Assembly (NCBI RefSeq): GCF_033118175.1
Contig: NC_083701.1
Coordinates: forward strand, 55,069,001-55,133,000
Direction of reading: 5' to 3'
DNA from: Dama dama
Taxonomy: Eukaryota > Chordata > Mammalia > Artiodactyla > Cervidae
Length of the DNA: 64,000 bases
Part shown: positions 23,691 to 34,815 of the stretch, piece after piece
Layout: each line of letters opens with the position of its first letter
How positions within the stretch are numbered: the first letter of the stretch is position 1
Notes under the pieces: model-generated
The model's database searches: none
What the model was told of the DNA's origin: nothing
Seen by the model: the letters and a program-made list of their open reading frames with translations, nothing else
Made by a program: the position numbers and the translations under genes

Positions 23691-24924
23691 AGGTACAGGC
23701 AAAAGCAGTTGCAAAACTGCAGAATTCCCCATCCTTCAGACCTACCTTCTCTTGCAGGGTCTGATCACCCCCCGGCCCCCCCCGCCCCCGCCTCCACTAA
23801 CCTTACTACAGAGAAGCAATCAGAGAAGTAAAGCGTATATGTGGAAAAATACATGGATATTTGAAACTTGCCCCAAAAGGCAAAGCCCAGAGAAAGCTGA
23901 ACTATACATGTATAATGCTCAGTTACTCCTCAAATCTTGAGAAAGATATGAATGTAAGGCCAATTAAAAAATGGAGAGCATTTCTTCCCAATACTTCTCA
24001 GAGGGTAGGAATTCCCATTTTACTGGCCCTGTCAGGAACATGGAAAATTTGAAAGGATAACTGATCTCACACTTCTGTGTTTCAAATGGGGATGACTTAG
24101 GGGAAGGAAGAGACCCTTTCATCTTTTGGTTCTGTGTCTTGTTCCTATTTGTAAGGACATGGCCATGGCCATTCATTTAAGTACTGACCATGACTACTTT
24201 CATACCACAGTTGAGTTGAGTAATTGTGACAGAGAACATATGCCCCACAAAACCAGAAAAATTACCTGTTCCTTTATGGAAAAAGTAAAGACCCCTCATC
24301 TGAATTAATTACCCAGGCAGAACAGAGGTAGCCTGTTCCTTCCTGTTTGTTAAATACCATGAAAATCCCCAATGGCAATGGTCAGTCACAGTTCCCAGTT
24401 CAGTGCAGCAGTTGCTATGCCCCACTGTGGAAACATTTCTCTCTCAGGGTGCTAAATTCTCCAACCAGCAAAGCTCAGAGTTTGGGGACTGGGAGAAAAA
24501 TTTTTGCACATGAGTAATAAGGTATAATAATGGGAGGTGTAATGTTCACATCCAACCCCGGGTTTCCAGAGCCAAGTGTTCTAACTCTGAGGGTAACAGC
24601 ACCTCCTCTCGGTCACTGGTTCAGAGTATACGCTGTGTCCCAACCTTGCAAGGTGTTGATTGCCAACTGGTGCTGTACTGAATCTTTGGTAAATTTTATT
24701 TCACATGCGTGATGAGGTACACAGTAAAACTCATGAGCTCCATGATGATTAGCCTACAGGCTCACCTTTCTTTTGCTGAAAAAATGAGTTTCTTGATCAA
24801 GATATTTGTGGAGAAGAAAACTCTAACAGAGGAGAGATTTAGATATAATTTTTAGCCTAAGTATGGTGGGTAGGGGAGGTGAACCCAAATTCAGAAGTAT
24901 CATAAAGAGAAAGCACTGTGTCTT
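23691..24924. other. Unrecognised stretch with a C-rich tract
   Basis: No gene recognised. A cytosine-rich tract (about 23766-23800, runs of six to eight C) is the only simple repeat. Confidence 0.45.
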
Positions 24925-25070
24925 CCATGATTGCTGTGGTCTTATGAAAGTGTTGCCTCAAAATTCATATGGTGAAATCCTGATTCTCAAGGTGATGGCA
25001 TCATGAAGTGGGGCTCTGGGGAGGTGGTTAGGTCTCTTTCCTGCCATCATGGCACTTTCAGGAATCCACT
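24925..25070 (+). mobile_element. MaLR LTR fragment (MLT1/MST type)
   Basis: Resembles the left end of mammalian MaLR LTRs: CAAAATTCATATGGTGAAAT, then GGTGATGGCATCATGAAGTG and GGGGAGGTGGTTAGGTC. Diverged and truncated; no internal retroviral coding sequence seen next to it. Confidence 0.6.
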
Positions 25071-26944
25071 AATCAAACATTAGGGAGATTGGGAATGGCT
25101 GACTTGATGAACATGGGGTATATCATTTTGTTCATGTTATTACCAAAAGCTCTTTCACAAAGGGGACCTTTAGTGAACACATATGATGCAATTATTCTCT
25201 CATTCTGTGCGGACCACCCATGTGATCCTTTCCAAAACATCTTTGTCACTAATCTGCTAAAATTTCTTGCTTTTGGCTAAATGGTCAAACCACGCCTAAA
25301 GATCAGTATAGGCTCTTACCTTTGATCATATATCCTTCAAGGAAAACAACAAAAGTATTAGTGGTCCTCCCATGGCATATAACTATGCAGACCCTAACCT
25401 ACATGCACAAATTTCAGTTATCTCAGTTTAACAACAATCCCCCAATAACAGTTGGAATTTCAGTTACCGTGGTCTATTGGCCCTGAGAGACTGCATAAAG
25501 TACAAACTTCACTGCCAGCTCTTGGTCCACAGGTCTCTAAAGAAACAACAGACACATCTAATGATCAGTGACTGATCATGTCACTTCTTTCAACGTCTAT
25601 CAATGGTCATTTCTCATCTGCTATTCAGTTCACACAAACAACACAGCATGTCATTTGTTGCCTCCTCATCTCCCAGTGATAAACCTGTGTGACTTACAAA
25701 ACTGGATAATCCTAAAAGGAAATTGGCCCACAAAAATGGATGTGCAGCAAAGAAACAAAAACTGATAACTCTGGGAGTGAAATTCAAATAAAATGTAACT
25801 GGAGCTATGGAAAAAAATGGCTAACCTGAGGAATTTTTAGATTTTTACCATTTCAGAGACTCTGGATATGTAGTCAGAGGAAGTTAGTGAAGGCAAACTT
25901 ATGCGCATAAGCGAGGAAAGTGGTTATGACAAGAGGTAAAGACAATTTCAGAGGAAGTGATGCTGACAAAAAACATATCACATATCACAGAGATAACACT
26001 CAGATATATTTCATGACAGTGTAAGTGCAAAGAATAAAATGTTAGAAGGATAAAAAGGAGTTTGGCAATTCACCAAGGCATAGAAAGACACTCTTTCCAT
26101 ATTGAGAGTTATACAAAAAGAAGGCAATCACTGCTCAAATTACTCTTGATAAGCTTTTTTTAAACAAAGAAATAAAACACTCTAATTCTCAATGTTTCTA
26201 ATACTTTAAAGATTATTACATAAATATTAGTGTCACTTTTTATTGGCCTATGCACTTATAATTGATAGAGTTTTTAACATTTGACAAAAAATGTTAAAGG
26301 TCACAGAACTTTTTCTCCTTGATGATTAAGATCACTTTTCACAGTTACAGCTTGCAGGGTCATTTTTTTCAGTCCTAAAGTGCTGTGTACAAAGAGGATA
26401 TTAGGAAGATTCTGCCCACCAGGAGGATATCCTTTCCTATATCTCATCCAAGGTTTATACCTGGACAAACTAGAGAGTTTACTCTGGTTTCAGGTTCTGG
26501 TCAAAATTAGCAGCCTTTTGGGTCACTTAATATATTAGTCAGAACACTAAACCAAAACATGTCATTTCTCAAAAGTCGAAAAAGTTCTAACAAATGATAT
26601 CACTAGTTTTCAACATGTAGAAAATTCTGGGTACAGCAACTTGTATTTCACTTTGGAGAGAATATCCATGCAGACTCCAGGCCATGGATGCCCAGAAACT
26701 TAATCAAGATAGAAAATCCCTTTATTTGAGGGGGATTTACTTCCTACCTTTTGTCCTACAAAACAACAAAAATACTTGCTACTTCCTGTTTTCTAGATCC
26801 TATCAAAGTGGTGTTGTAAATGTACAGGATCAATGGGATATCCTGAAGGACTCAATTATGGCTCAGAAATATAGAGGTGACCTAACTCAAGGCCTAGTAG
26901 AAATGGTTACTGCTATTCCTCATGAGTGCTTTGTTCTTCTTCCC
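25071..26944. other. Unrecognised non-coding stretch
   Basis: About 1.9 kb that I cannot place. It includes the start of an open frame at 26684-27163 whose first 85-90 residues are unlike anything I know and whose remainder runs into antisense BovB, so it is unlikely to be a real protein. Confidence 0.45.
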
Positions 26945-29075
26945 TGGAACTCAGTGCAGTTCAGTTCACTCACTCACTTGTGTCCGACTCTTTGTGACCC
27001 CATGGACTGCAGCACGCCAGGCCTCCCTATCCATCATCAACTCCCAGCGCCTACTCAAACTCATGTCCATTGGGTCGGTGATGTCATCCAACCATCTCAT
27101 CCTCTGTCATCCCCTTCTCCTCCCACCTTCAATCTTTCCCAGCATCAGGGTTTTTTCAAATGAGTCAGTTCTTCGCATCAGGTGGCCAAAGTATTAGAGT
27201 TTCAGCTTCAACATCAGTCCTTCCAATGAATATTCAGGACCGATTTCCTTTAGGATGGACTGGTTGGATCTCCTTGCAGTCCAAGGGACTGTCAAGAGTC
27301 TTCTCTAATGCCACAGATCAAAAGCATCAATTCTTTAGCACTCAGCTTTCTTTACAGTCCAACTCTCACATCCACACATGACTACTGGAAAACCTGTAGC
27401 TTTGATTAGATGGACCTTTGTTGGCAGAGTAATGTCTCTGCTTTTAAATATGCTGTCTAGGTTGGTCATAGTTTTTCTTCCAAGGAGTAAGTGTCTTTTA
27501 ATTTCATGGCTGCAGTCACCATCTGCAGTGGTTTTGGAGCCCAAAAAAATAAAGTCAGCCACTGTTTCCCCACATATTTGCCATGAAGTGATGGGACCAG
27601 ATGCCAAGATCTTAGTTTTCTGAATGTTGAGTTTTAACCCAACTTCTCACTGTCCTCTTTCACTTTCATCAAGAGGCTCTTTAGTTCTTCTTCACTTTCT
27701 GCCATAAAGGTGGTGTCATCTGCATGCCTGTGGTTATTTATATTTCTCCCAGAAATCTTGATTCCAGCTTGTGCTTCATCAGCCCAGCATTTCTCATGAT
27801 ATACTCTGCATATAAGTTAAATAAGCAGGGTGACAATATACAGCCTTGACATACTCCTTTCCCTGTTTGGAACCAGTCTGTTGTTCTATGTCCAGTTCTA
27901 TAACTGTTGCTTTCTGACCTGCATACAGATTTCTCAAGAGGCAGGTCAGGTGGTCTGGTATTCCCATTGCTTGAAGAATTTTCCACAGTTTATTGTGATC
28001 CACACAGTCAAAGGCTTTGGTATAGATGTCTTTCTGGAACTCTCTTGCTTTTTTGATGATCCAACAGATGTTGGCAATTTGATCTCTGGTTCCTCTGCCT
28101 TTTCTAAATCCAGCTTAAACATATGGAAGTTCATGGTTCACGTACTGTTGAAGCCTGGCTTGGAGAATTTTGAGCACTACTTTACTAGCATGTTAAATGA
28201 GTGCAATTGTGCAGTAGTTGAAGCATTCTTAGGTATTGCCTTTCTTTGGGATTGTAACGAAAACTGACCTTTTCAAGTCCTATGGCCACTGCTGAGTTTT
28301 CCAAATTTGCTGACATTTTGGGTGCAGCACTTTAACAGCATCATCTTTTAGGATTTGAAATAGCTCAACTAGAATTCCATCACCTCCACTAGCTTTGTTC
28401 ATAGTGATGCTTCCTAAGGCCCACTTGACTTCACATTCCAGGATCTGGCTCTAGGTGAGTGATCACACCATCACGATTATCTAAGTCATGAAGATCTTTT
28501 TTTTATAGTTCTTCTATGTATTCTTGCCTCCTCTTCCTAATATCTTCTGCTTCTGTTAGGTCCATACCATGTATGTCTTTTATTGAGCCCATCTTTGCAT
28601 GAAATGTTCCCTTGGTATCTCTAATTTTCATGAAGAGATCTCTAGTCTTTCCCATTCTATTGTTTCCCTCTATTTCTTTGCATTGATCACTGAGGAAGGC
28701 TTTCTTATCTGTCCTTGCTATTCTTTGGAACTCTGCATTCAAATGGGTATATATTTCCTTCTCTCCTCTGCTTTTCACTTCTCTTCTTTTCACAGCTATT
28801 TGTAAGGCTTCCTCAGACAGCCATTTTGCCTTTTTGCATTTCTTTTTCTTGGGGATGCTCTTGATCCCTGTCTCCCGTACAATGTCACAAACCTCTGTCC
28901 ATAGTTCATCAGGAACTCTGTCTATCAGATCTAATTCCTTGAATCTATTTGTCACTTCCACTGTATAATCATAAGGGATTTGATTCAGGTCATACCTGAA
29001 TGGTCTAGTGGTCTTCCCTACTTTCTTCAATTTAGTCTGAATTTGGCAATAAGGAGTTCATGATCTGAGCCACAG
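26945..29075 (-). mobile_element. BovB LINE, minus strand, 2.1 kb
   Basis: The 3' tail is at the left (GTTCAGTTCACTCACTCAC) and the element extends through the RT and the linker before it, ending on the right in the endonuclease-side block GGAGTTCATGATCTGAGCC. It is the longest BovB piece in the window. I did not find a target duplication; on the right it abuts minus-strand L1 sequence. Confidence 0.92.
27335..29030 (-). pseudogene. BovB ORF remnant (linker and reverse transcriptase)
   Basis: RTE-type polyprotein pieces. The long part 28503-29030 (175 aa) is the region between endonuclease and RT (for example IPKKKKCKKAKWLSEEALQ, then GSIKDIHGMDLTEAEDI). RT follows at lower coordinates: KAFxVxDHNKLWKILQAMG and FNLYAEYIMRNAGL blocks (27738-28003) and DFIFLGSKTTADGDCSHE (27335-27607). 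The catalytic box reads HADD in place of YADD (27715-27726, TAT to CAT). At least two frame changes and several stops lie between pieces. Unlike the other BovB copies here, it keeps a sense arginine codon after EYIM. Confidence 0.9.
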
Positions 29076-31365
29076 TTACTGTATTTTTCAACTCTAGGAT
29101 TTCTGTTTGTTTTAGATGGTTGCGATTTCCTTTCCTCTAATTTTATTTAGTTGTCTGTGTTTTCTTGTAGTTCACAAAGCTTCCTTAAGAAGTTATTAAG
29201 AACTCATTGTCTGACAGGTCATAGATCTTTATTTCTTTAGGGTCACTTATTTGATCTTAATTAGTTTCCTTTGGTGGTGTCATATTTACTGTATTTTTCA
29301 TGATTCTTGATTCCTTATGTTGGTATCTGCCTACTTGAGTAACGGGGCTTCTCTTCCAGAATTTGTGTATTTATTATGGCAGATACAGTTCTTCACTAGT
29401 CACATCAGTTTGAGTTTCTGGCTGTGTTTGTTAGGTGGGTGGGACCTGCTACTATGGTCTATTTTGGGGCAAGGCAACCCCTTGAGCTCTGAGGTTAGGG
29501 ACTTGGGGGGGGGTGGTGTGCTGCTGCCTGAGAAGAACTGGATAGGACTACTAAACGGTTCCCTATCCAAAAGGCTGTAGAATGGGCTCCACAGTTGCCT
29601 GAACTCTCTTGTCAGGCTTATTAGATGGTTGGGACCATGTACTACATTCAGTAGTAGATAGGGCTATGAATTAGTTCCCACGCCCTGGAAGGGCAGTAGG
29701 CCAGGGTCCACAGCCTATACAGCTTATTATTCAGGGGCCCAAATCAGGCCTCAGTGTGCACTGAATTACCTGCTCAGGTGACAGCACCAGTTTTGCTCTA
29801 CAGATGGGGAAGCGCTGGGCTATGTTCTTAGTTCAAGTGCCACTGTACAAAGAGCTGTTCATTGGTTAGGCAGCCTCACATGTGCTCCAGTTAGGTTCTC
29901 TGATCAGACAGGCTGAAGTCAATATTCAGTGATGAGCAGGACTATGATTCAATTCCCTGCCCAGGCACAGGTAGGTGGAGAAGCAGCTCTGAAACCAGTA
30001 AAGCCCTTTGTTGTCCCAACTCAAGCCGAGAACCCACACCCCAAGTTCTTTGGCTGAATAAGGTCACTGTATTTGCTCTATAAACTATCGGCTCTGTCTG
30101 CCCTTCTCTCTGCTTGACTCCCAGTGAATTGTACGGCTCCTAGGAGTTGTCACAACTCGGGTCAGTCCTTCAGGTCTGATGGGACTGGAAGACCCCACAG
30201 CAGGTGGGACTAGGTTATTTTTTGCAGGGCAGAGAGGGGGAGCTGCCACTCTAGGCTACTGGTTCACTCTCTTTTTAAAAGTGAGTTAGAATTAACTTAC
30301 AATAATATATTAGTTTCAGGTACACAGCATAGTATGTGATATTTTATACATTATGAAATGATAAGCACAATATGAAATGATCATTGCAATAAGACCAATT
30401 AATTATTGACTAATCCCTATATAGACATCATATCCCCATGACTTATTCATTATATATCTCTTTATCATCCTCATGTATTTCTCTCACCACCCTGAAACTA
30501 CCATTAATCTCCCAAACAGGCTCTCTGGTTGGGAGGGCCAGGAGGTACCCTAAGCTTTGACTGTAGATTAATCCCCTGCCTGTACGTAGCATGTGACTTC
30601 AGGCCCAGTACTGGCTTTGCTCTGAGGACAAACAGCCTTGGCCGCCTGCCTCTCTGCTCAAGTGCACCTTGTCCACACACCTTCCAAGAGTCATCACTAG
30701 CCCTTCTGGTCTGATCAAGCTTAAAGGAACTCTCCATAGCAGGTAGGGCTGTGACTCGGCACCCCACCTGGGTGTGGGCAAACTGGGCTCTAAGGTCAGC
30801 AAAACTCCTTTCTTGAGAATTCAAGTCAGTCAGAAGTGTACACCCACCAAGTTTCCTGTTCAGAGTTTACCCCTGACTTGGTTCTGCAGATGAACAAAGC
30901 TGTTGCATTGGGATTACTACTTGGGCATTTGCCAAACCCCATGTGCTGGTTTTTGCAAATCCCACCCCTCTTCTCTGTCACAGTCATATTTCCAGTGAGT
31001 GGGCCTCATGGATTCCCCTATAATCTCCATGGTGTGAGATCATAGTAAAAGTTGCTGTAAAGAGAGACCCACAAAGCTGGAGAAGGCTGGTTGACCCCTC
31101 TTGGTCTCTTTTTCCACTGGGGGAGTCAGAGGCTCAGGGGAGACCTTCCCACACGGTGCTGCGTTGTCGTGGGGAGGCCCAATGCAATCAACATTAGCCA
31201 CTGCTCTTACCTTCAAGTGCAGTCTGCCTTGGTCTCTGTGCTGTAGAGCTGCACCTGTGTTCTAGGATTCTCTCAGTTGTGTCTTGTTCTTGAATAGATG
31301 TCATTTGTTCTTCTCCCGAGGGGAATTAAAGTCAGGAATCACCTATCTTGATAATGTCACTGTCA
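29076..31365 (-). mobile_element. L1M 5' UTR / ORF1 start, minus strand
   Basis: Antisense L1: ORF1-side sequence at about 29076-29300 (TCTTTATTTCTTTAGGGTC, GGTGGTGTCATATTTACTG), then a GC-richer 5' UTR with repeated CAGGTGGG/CTAGG-type units and an ACGGTGCTGCGTTGTCG block near 31155. It is interrupted by an L1 3' UTR segment at 30285-30510. The assignment to an old L1M 5' region is from general resemblance; exact subfamily is unknown. Confidence 0.55.
30285..30510 (-). mobile_element. L1 3' UTR fragment inside the L1M region
   Basis: Antisense L1M 3' UTR-like sequence (ATATTAGTTTCAGGTACACA, then TGATCATTGCAATAAGACC). It sits among 5' UTR sequence of the surrounding L1, implying a nested insertion. 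Ends are approximate. Confidence 0.55.
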
Positions 31366-31779
31366 TCGATTTATTTATTTTTTAATGCAAATCCAATCTA
31401 AAGTCCCAGAAATAAAACTCCTTTGGTCATGATGTATTATTCTTTTAAATATTGCTGAGTCTGATTTGCTTATATAATTTTTGCATTTATATTCATGAGG
31501 GATATTGGTCCGTAATCCTCATTTCCTGTAATGTCCTTACCTGAGAGCACTCTGCAAATATTTGTTGAATAAATAGATTCAGCAAAAATTGTAGAACACA
31601 AAGATACAGTGTATTCCCACAGTTAACACGCTAAAACACACACAAGATACATGCACATTTGAGGTGAAGACTCACAAAGACGTCCCCACTTCCAGACGTG
31701 TCCATCTACAGTTCCTATTGCATAATGTAGACAATATCTTTCTGCATTTTATTTTGTTAATCTCATCTTAAAAATATAT
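31366..31779. other. Mostly unrecognised; short L2-like end
   Basis: A CTCTGCAAATATTTGTTGAATAAAT stretch at about 31548-31575 looks like the end of an L2 element; the rest is not recognised. Confidence 0.4.
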
Positions 31780-32100
31780 CACTGGCTCCATATCACTCTC
31801 AAACCAATGTTCAAACTCCTCAACTTTTTAATTTCCCAATCTTTTACATCCAGCGTACCAGCAGATAGAATCAGTAATGAGCAATGTGCTTTGTTGTTTC
31901 TGGGCACTTACTGTTCTATTGGGAACTCTTTACCTCCTTTCTCCACTGCCAACATGGGTACATAGACCAGCACTTGTCATGGGCCAACTCCTAGGTACTC
32001 TTTTGGTCTTCTCTCAAATATAATTTCTATTCTTTCCACTAGAAAGATCTCCCTAGGTCCCTAGACTGAAAATCTCTTATATGTGCCCATGGTGGGGTGG
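31780..32100 (+). mobile_element. Possible L2 relic
   Basis: Weak, diverged L2-like composition and motifs (ACTTTTTAATTTCCCAATC, AGATCTCCCTAGGTCCCT). Low confidence. Confidence 0.35.
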
Positions 32101-32124
32101 GAAAGGGGATAAAGTGCAGCAGGC

Positions 32125-32335
32125 TTTGCTGGTCAATCTGTATTCAAATCTCAGCCCTGTCACTTATTATCTGAGGACATTATACAAGATCCTTAACCTC
32201 TGTGCCTCATATACCTCAAAATGAACCTAAAACAGTTTGTTATGAGAAATAATAAAAGAGGGTATATATTGTATAAATGCATAGCTTGGCACAATGCATA
32301 AACTCTCAATAAATGGGTGCTCTTATTCTTTTGCT
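32125..32335 (+). mobile_element. MIR SINE
   Basis: Nearly full MIR pattern: TTCAAATCTCAGCCCTGTCAC, TTAACCTCTGTGCCTCA, and the GCTTGGCACAATGCATAAAC...CTCAATAAATG end. Confidence 0.75.
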
Positions 32336-32349
32336 GTATGAATTTTGCT

Positions 32350-32550
32350 ATGTCAGAACTCCCCGGGAGAAGTGGGGGGGAGGGTGGTGACAGAAGGACG
32401 AGATGGCTTGATGGCATCATTGACTCAATGGACATGAGTCTGAGCAAGCTCCAGGTTATGGTGAAGGACAGGGAAGCCTGGCATACTACAGTCCATGGGG
32501 ATGCAAAGAGTTGGACACGACTGAGTAGCTGAACAACAAATGTCAGAACT
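32350..32550 (+). mobile_element. BovB tail insertion with 11-bp TSD
   Basis: BovB 3' tail of about 180 bp (GAGATGGCTTGATGGCATC through GAGTTGGACACGACTGAG, AACAACAA end) framed by exact ATGTCAGAACT at 32350-32360 and 32540-32550. A GGGGGGG run sits near its left end. Confidence 0.93.
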
Positions 32551-32576
32551 TAGCACCATATTTTATAGTTCTCTAC

Positions 32577-32887
32577 ATATTTTTCTATTTTTTAATTAGG
32601 GAAGGTCTCTTTTATTGGAGGGAAATTGTTTTACAATGTTGTGTTGGTTTTTGCCGTGTATCGTGAATCAGCCATAAGTATACACATATCCCCTCCTGCT
32701 TGAAACTTCCTCCCACCCCTCCAGGTTGTCACAGGACCCCAGGTTGAGCCCCCTGTGTTACACAGCAGAATCCTGACTAGCTATCTATTTTGGTAATGTA
32801 TATGTTCTGATGCTGAGGAACGGACTTGTGGACAGAGCAGAGGGGAGGAGAGGGTGGGATGAATCAAGAGAGTAGCTAAGTTCTTTA
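32577..32887 (-). mobile_element. L1 3' end with 5' inversion (twin priming)
   Basis: Positions about 32600-32805 are antisense L1 3' UTR (TTTTATTGGAGGGAAATTG, CAATGTTGTGTTGGTTTTTG). From about 32806 to 32878 the next-upstream L1 segment appears in the opposite orientation (GAGAGGGTGGGATGAATC, ending GAGAGTAGC). The two parts are contiguous in L1, so this is a classic 5' inversion. A 9-bp duplication with one mismatch (AGTTCTCTA 32577-32585, AGTTCTTTA 32879-32887) frames the unit. Confidence 0.82.
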
Positions 32888-33487
32888 ATACCACATATGC
32901 TGTTATAATTTTAGCTTTTACCATAGTTCTGGAAATATAAAAAAGTTCACTAAAGGTCAGCTATGGCTGATGCTATTATTATAAGATCTTAGAGCTACAT
33001 TTTTCTAGATCAGGTGTTCTTGAGGACTGACTAGAAGAATGGAACCATTCATTGAGGGGTGAGTGAAATTGCTTGACACTTGGAGCTAAGAGACACATGG
33101 GACCCTGGAGGTGACAAGAATTTAGATAAGATGACCATGTGAGTATTAGGGGACTTGTATTAAGAACCATATGAAAACCAGTATGAGTTCCATGGCTGTG
33201 AGAGCCTGGTCAAAGGCCATGGAGACCAGATTTGCTGTATGAAGATACTTTCCAGGGAGCCACAGGGGTATGGTTGATCAGAAACGGCAGAACAGAGTTC
33301 ATCAACTTGGAGACTTATCACTAGGAAGTGCCAAGATTCTTATACAACCATAGGAACAGAAGGAGACCTATAAAAGATAAGTGCAAGTGGGTTTCCCATG
33401 AGTTGTGCAAGGTTGACTTTGATCGAACTGATTTAGAAAAATCAAGAAATTATCAACATAAATAATAAATAATTTATTATAGACTCT
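32888..33487. other. Unrecognised non-coding stretch
   Basis: No gene or named repeat recognised. Confidence 0.45.
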
Positions 33488-33731
33488 AATATCATACACT
33501 ATGTGTGTGTACACTCAGTCATGTTTGACTCTTTGCAACCCCATGGACTATAGTCCGTTAGGCCTCTCTGTCCCTGGAATTTTCCAGTCAAAGATACTAG
33601 AGTGGGTTGCCTTTTCCTCCTCCAGGGGATGTTCCTGGCCCAAGGATTGAACCTGTGTCTCTCACATCGCCTGCATTAGCAGGTAGATTCTTTACCACTG
33701 TGCCACCTGGGAAGCCCAATATCATATACTA
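33488..33731 (-). mobile_element. Bov-tA SINE with 14-bp TSD
   Basis: Reverse-complement Bov-tA with its head at the right (TGCCACCTGGGAAGCCC). AATATCATACACTA (33488-33501) and AATATCATATACTA (33718-33731) differ by one base and mark the target site. Confidence 0.95.
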
Positions 33732-34040
33732 GCAGGCTTGATAATTCGCACAGGAGCATTCTGCAATGGATGGAGGTGGAAGGCAAGAGGTGACCAGTTC
33801 TTAGTGAGCCACGCACATTGGACTGGAAGGATCTGGGCCAGGCAAAGAGCCTGTGGTCCTTCTTTGACCAGACCACCTTGGACTCCTAATCCTTCCTCCT
33901 GCTTTCTCATCTGTGGTCCAGCTGCGTTAGGTGGAGAGAGGTAGGAAGTTCTATAGCTGCCATTCTTGTACTTTGAAAGTCATGGAAAAAGCTTGTCCTG
34001 GTTCAGTAGTGTATTAAATTTTTTCTGGTACTATTTTTAT
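33732..34040. other. Unrecognised non-coding stretch
   Basis: No gene or named repeat recognised. Confidence 0.45.
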
Positions 34041-34047
34041 TTACTAT

Positions 34048-34067
34048 TTACTATTAATAAATAGTAA
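34048..34067. repeat. Perfect hairpin next to the minisatellite
   Basis: TTACTATT and AATAGTAA are perfect 8-bp arms around an AATA loop, directly before the tandem array. Confidence 0.6.
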
Positions 34068-34072
34068 TTACT

Positions 34073-34188
34073 ACTATCAAAGATAATAATTTATTATTAC
34101 TATCAAAGACAATAATTTATTGTTACTATCAAAGACAGTAATTTATTGTTACTATCAAAGACAATAATTTATTATTACTATCAAAGAT
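34073..34188. repeat. 26-bp minisatellite, 4.5 copies
   Basis: Exact 26-bp period: copies begin at 34073, 34099, 34125 and 34151, with a partial fifth at 34177. Each begins ACTATCAAAGA and ends in TAATTTATTRTT. Copies differ at only one to three bases, so the array is recently expanded or homogenised. No coding role is visible. Confidence 0.95.
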
Positions 34189-34669
34189 CCCTTAGTTATT
34201 TTGGGAGAAACTTCAGAGTTTACAAATAAAGTTCTTCAAACTTCTGTTAACCATCCACACTTCTCATGGCTACCAGTGATTTATTAGTATTTACCCCTAC
34301 TGTTGTCCCCACCATAACCTGGAAGCTGCTGGCCCACTCATGAAGTTACAGCTTCCTCCATCAGGCTAAGTTGGCACTTGCACTGGCTTTGGCACCTTTG
34401 GTATGAGTACTGACACTGCTGAAGCCCACAAAGTCAAGAATTATCCACATAAAACTATGCCAAAGCCATTGTGTTAAAGCAAGGAGGATCTTTTCCCTCA
34501 TTTTTGTGACATCTTCTTTTTCTTTGGTTCCAGAGAAACCTTGTGGTCCCAGTGGGTCCTGGGGCTTTCACATTCCTGCACCCACTAGTCATTGGCTAAA
34601 AGCCTCTGGGGGAAAGCACAGAAAATATCAGGGTGTTTCTGGGGAGCACCAAAACTGTCCACATTATCA
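34189..34669. other. Unrecognised non-coding stretch
   Basis: No gene or named repeat recognised. Confidence 0.45.
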
Positions 34670-34815
34670 TCATCTCAGCACTAACATTTTTTCAGCACCA
34701 TGTACGAGGTTCATAACTAACTTTGTATGCATTCTTCTATTTAATGTTCACAACTACCCCCATTTTACAGATGAGGAAATGAAGACTGCATAAATTAAAT
34801 CTTTGTCACTCGGTC
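34670..34815 (-). mobile_element. MIR SINE relic
   Basis: Antisense MIR: TAATGTTCACAACTACCCCC, then CATTTTACAGATGAGGAAAT. Confidence 0.68.

Noticed and set aside
23431..23940. 169-codon open frame
   Set aside because: More than half is Bov-A2 sequence read in sense direction, a frequent source of spurious frames in bovids.
26684..27163. 159-codon open frame as a possible gene
   Set aside because: Its second half is antisense BovB tail, and the first half resembles nothing known.
34073..34188. CRISPR-like array
   Set aside because: The period is 26 bp with no unique spacers; it is a simple tandem repeat in a mammalian genome.
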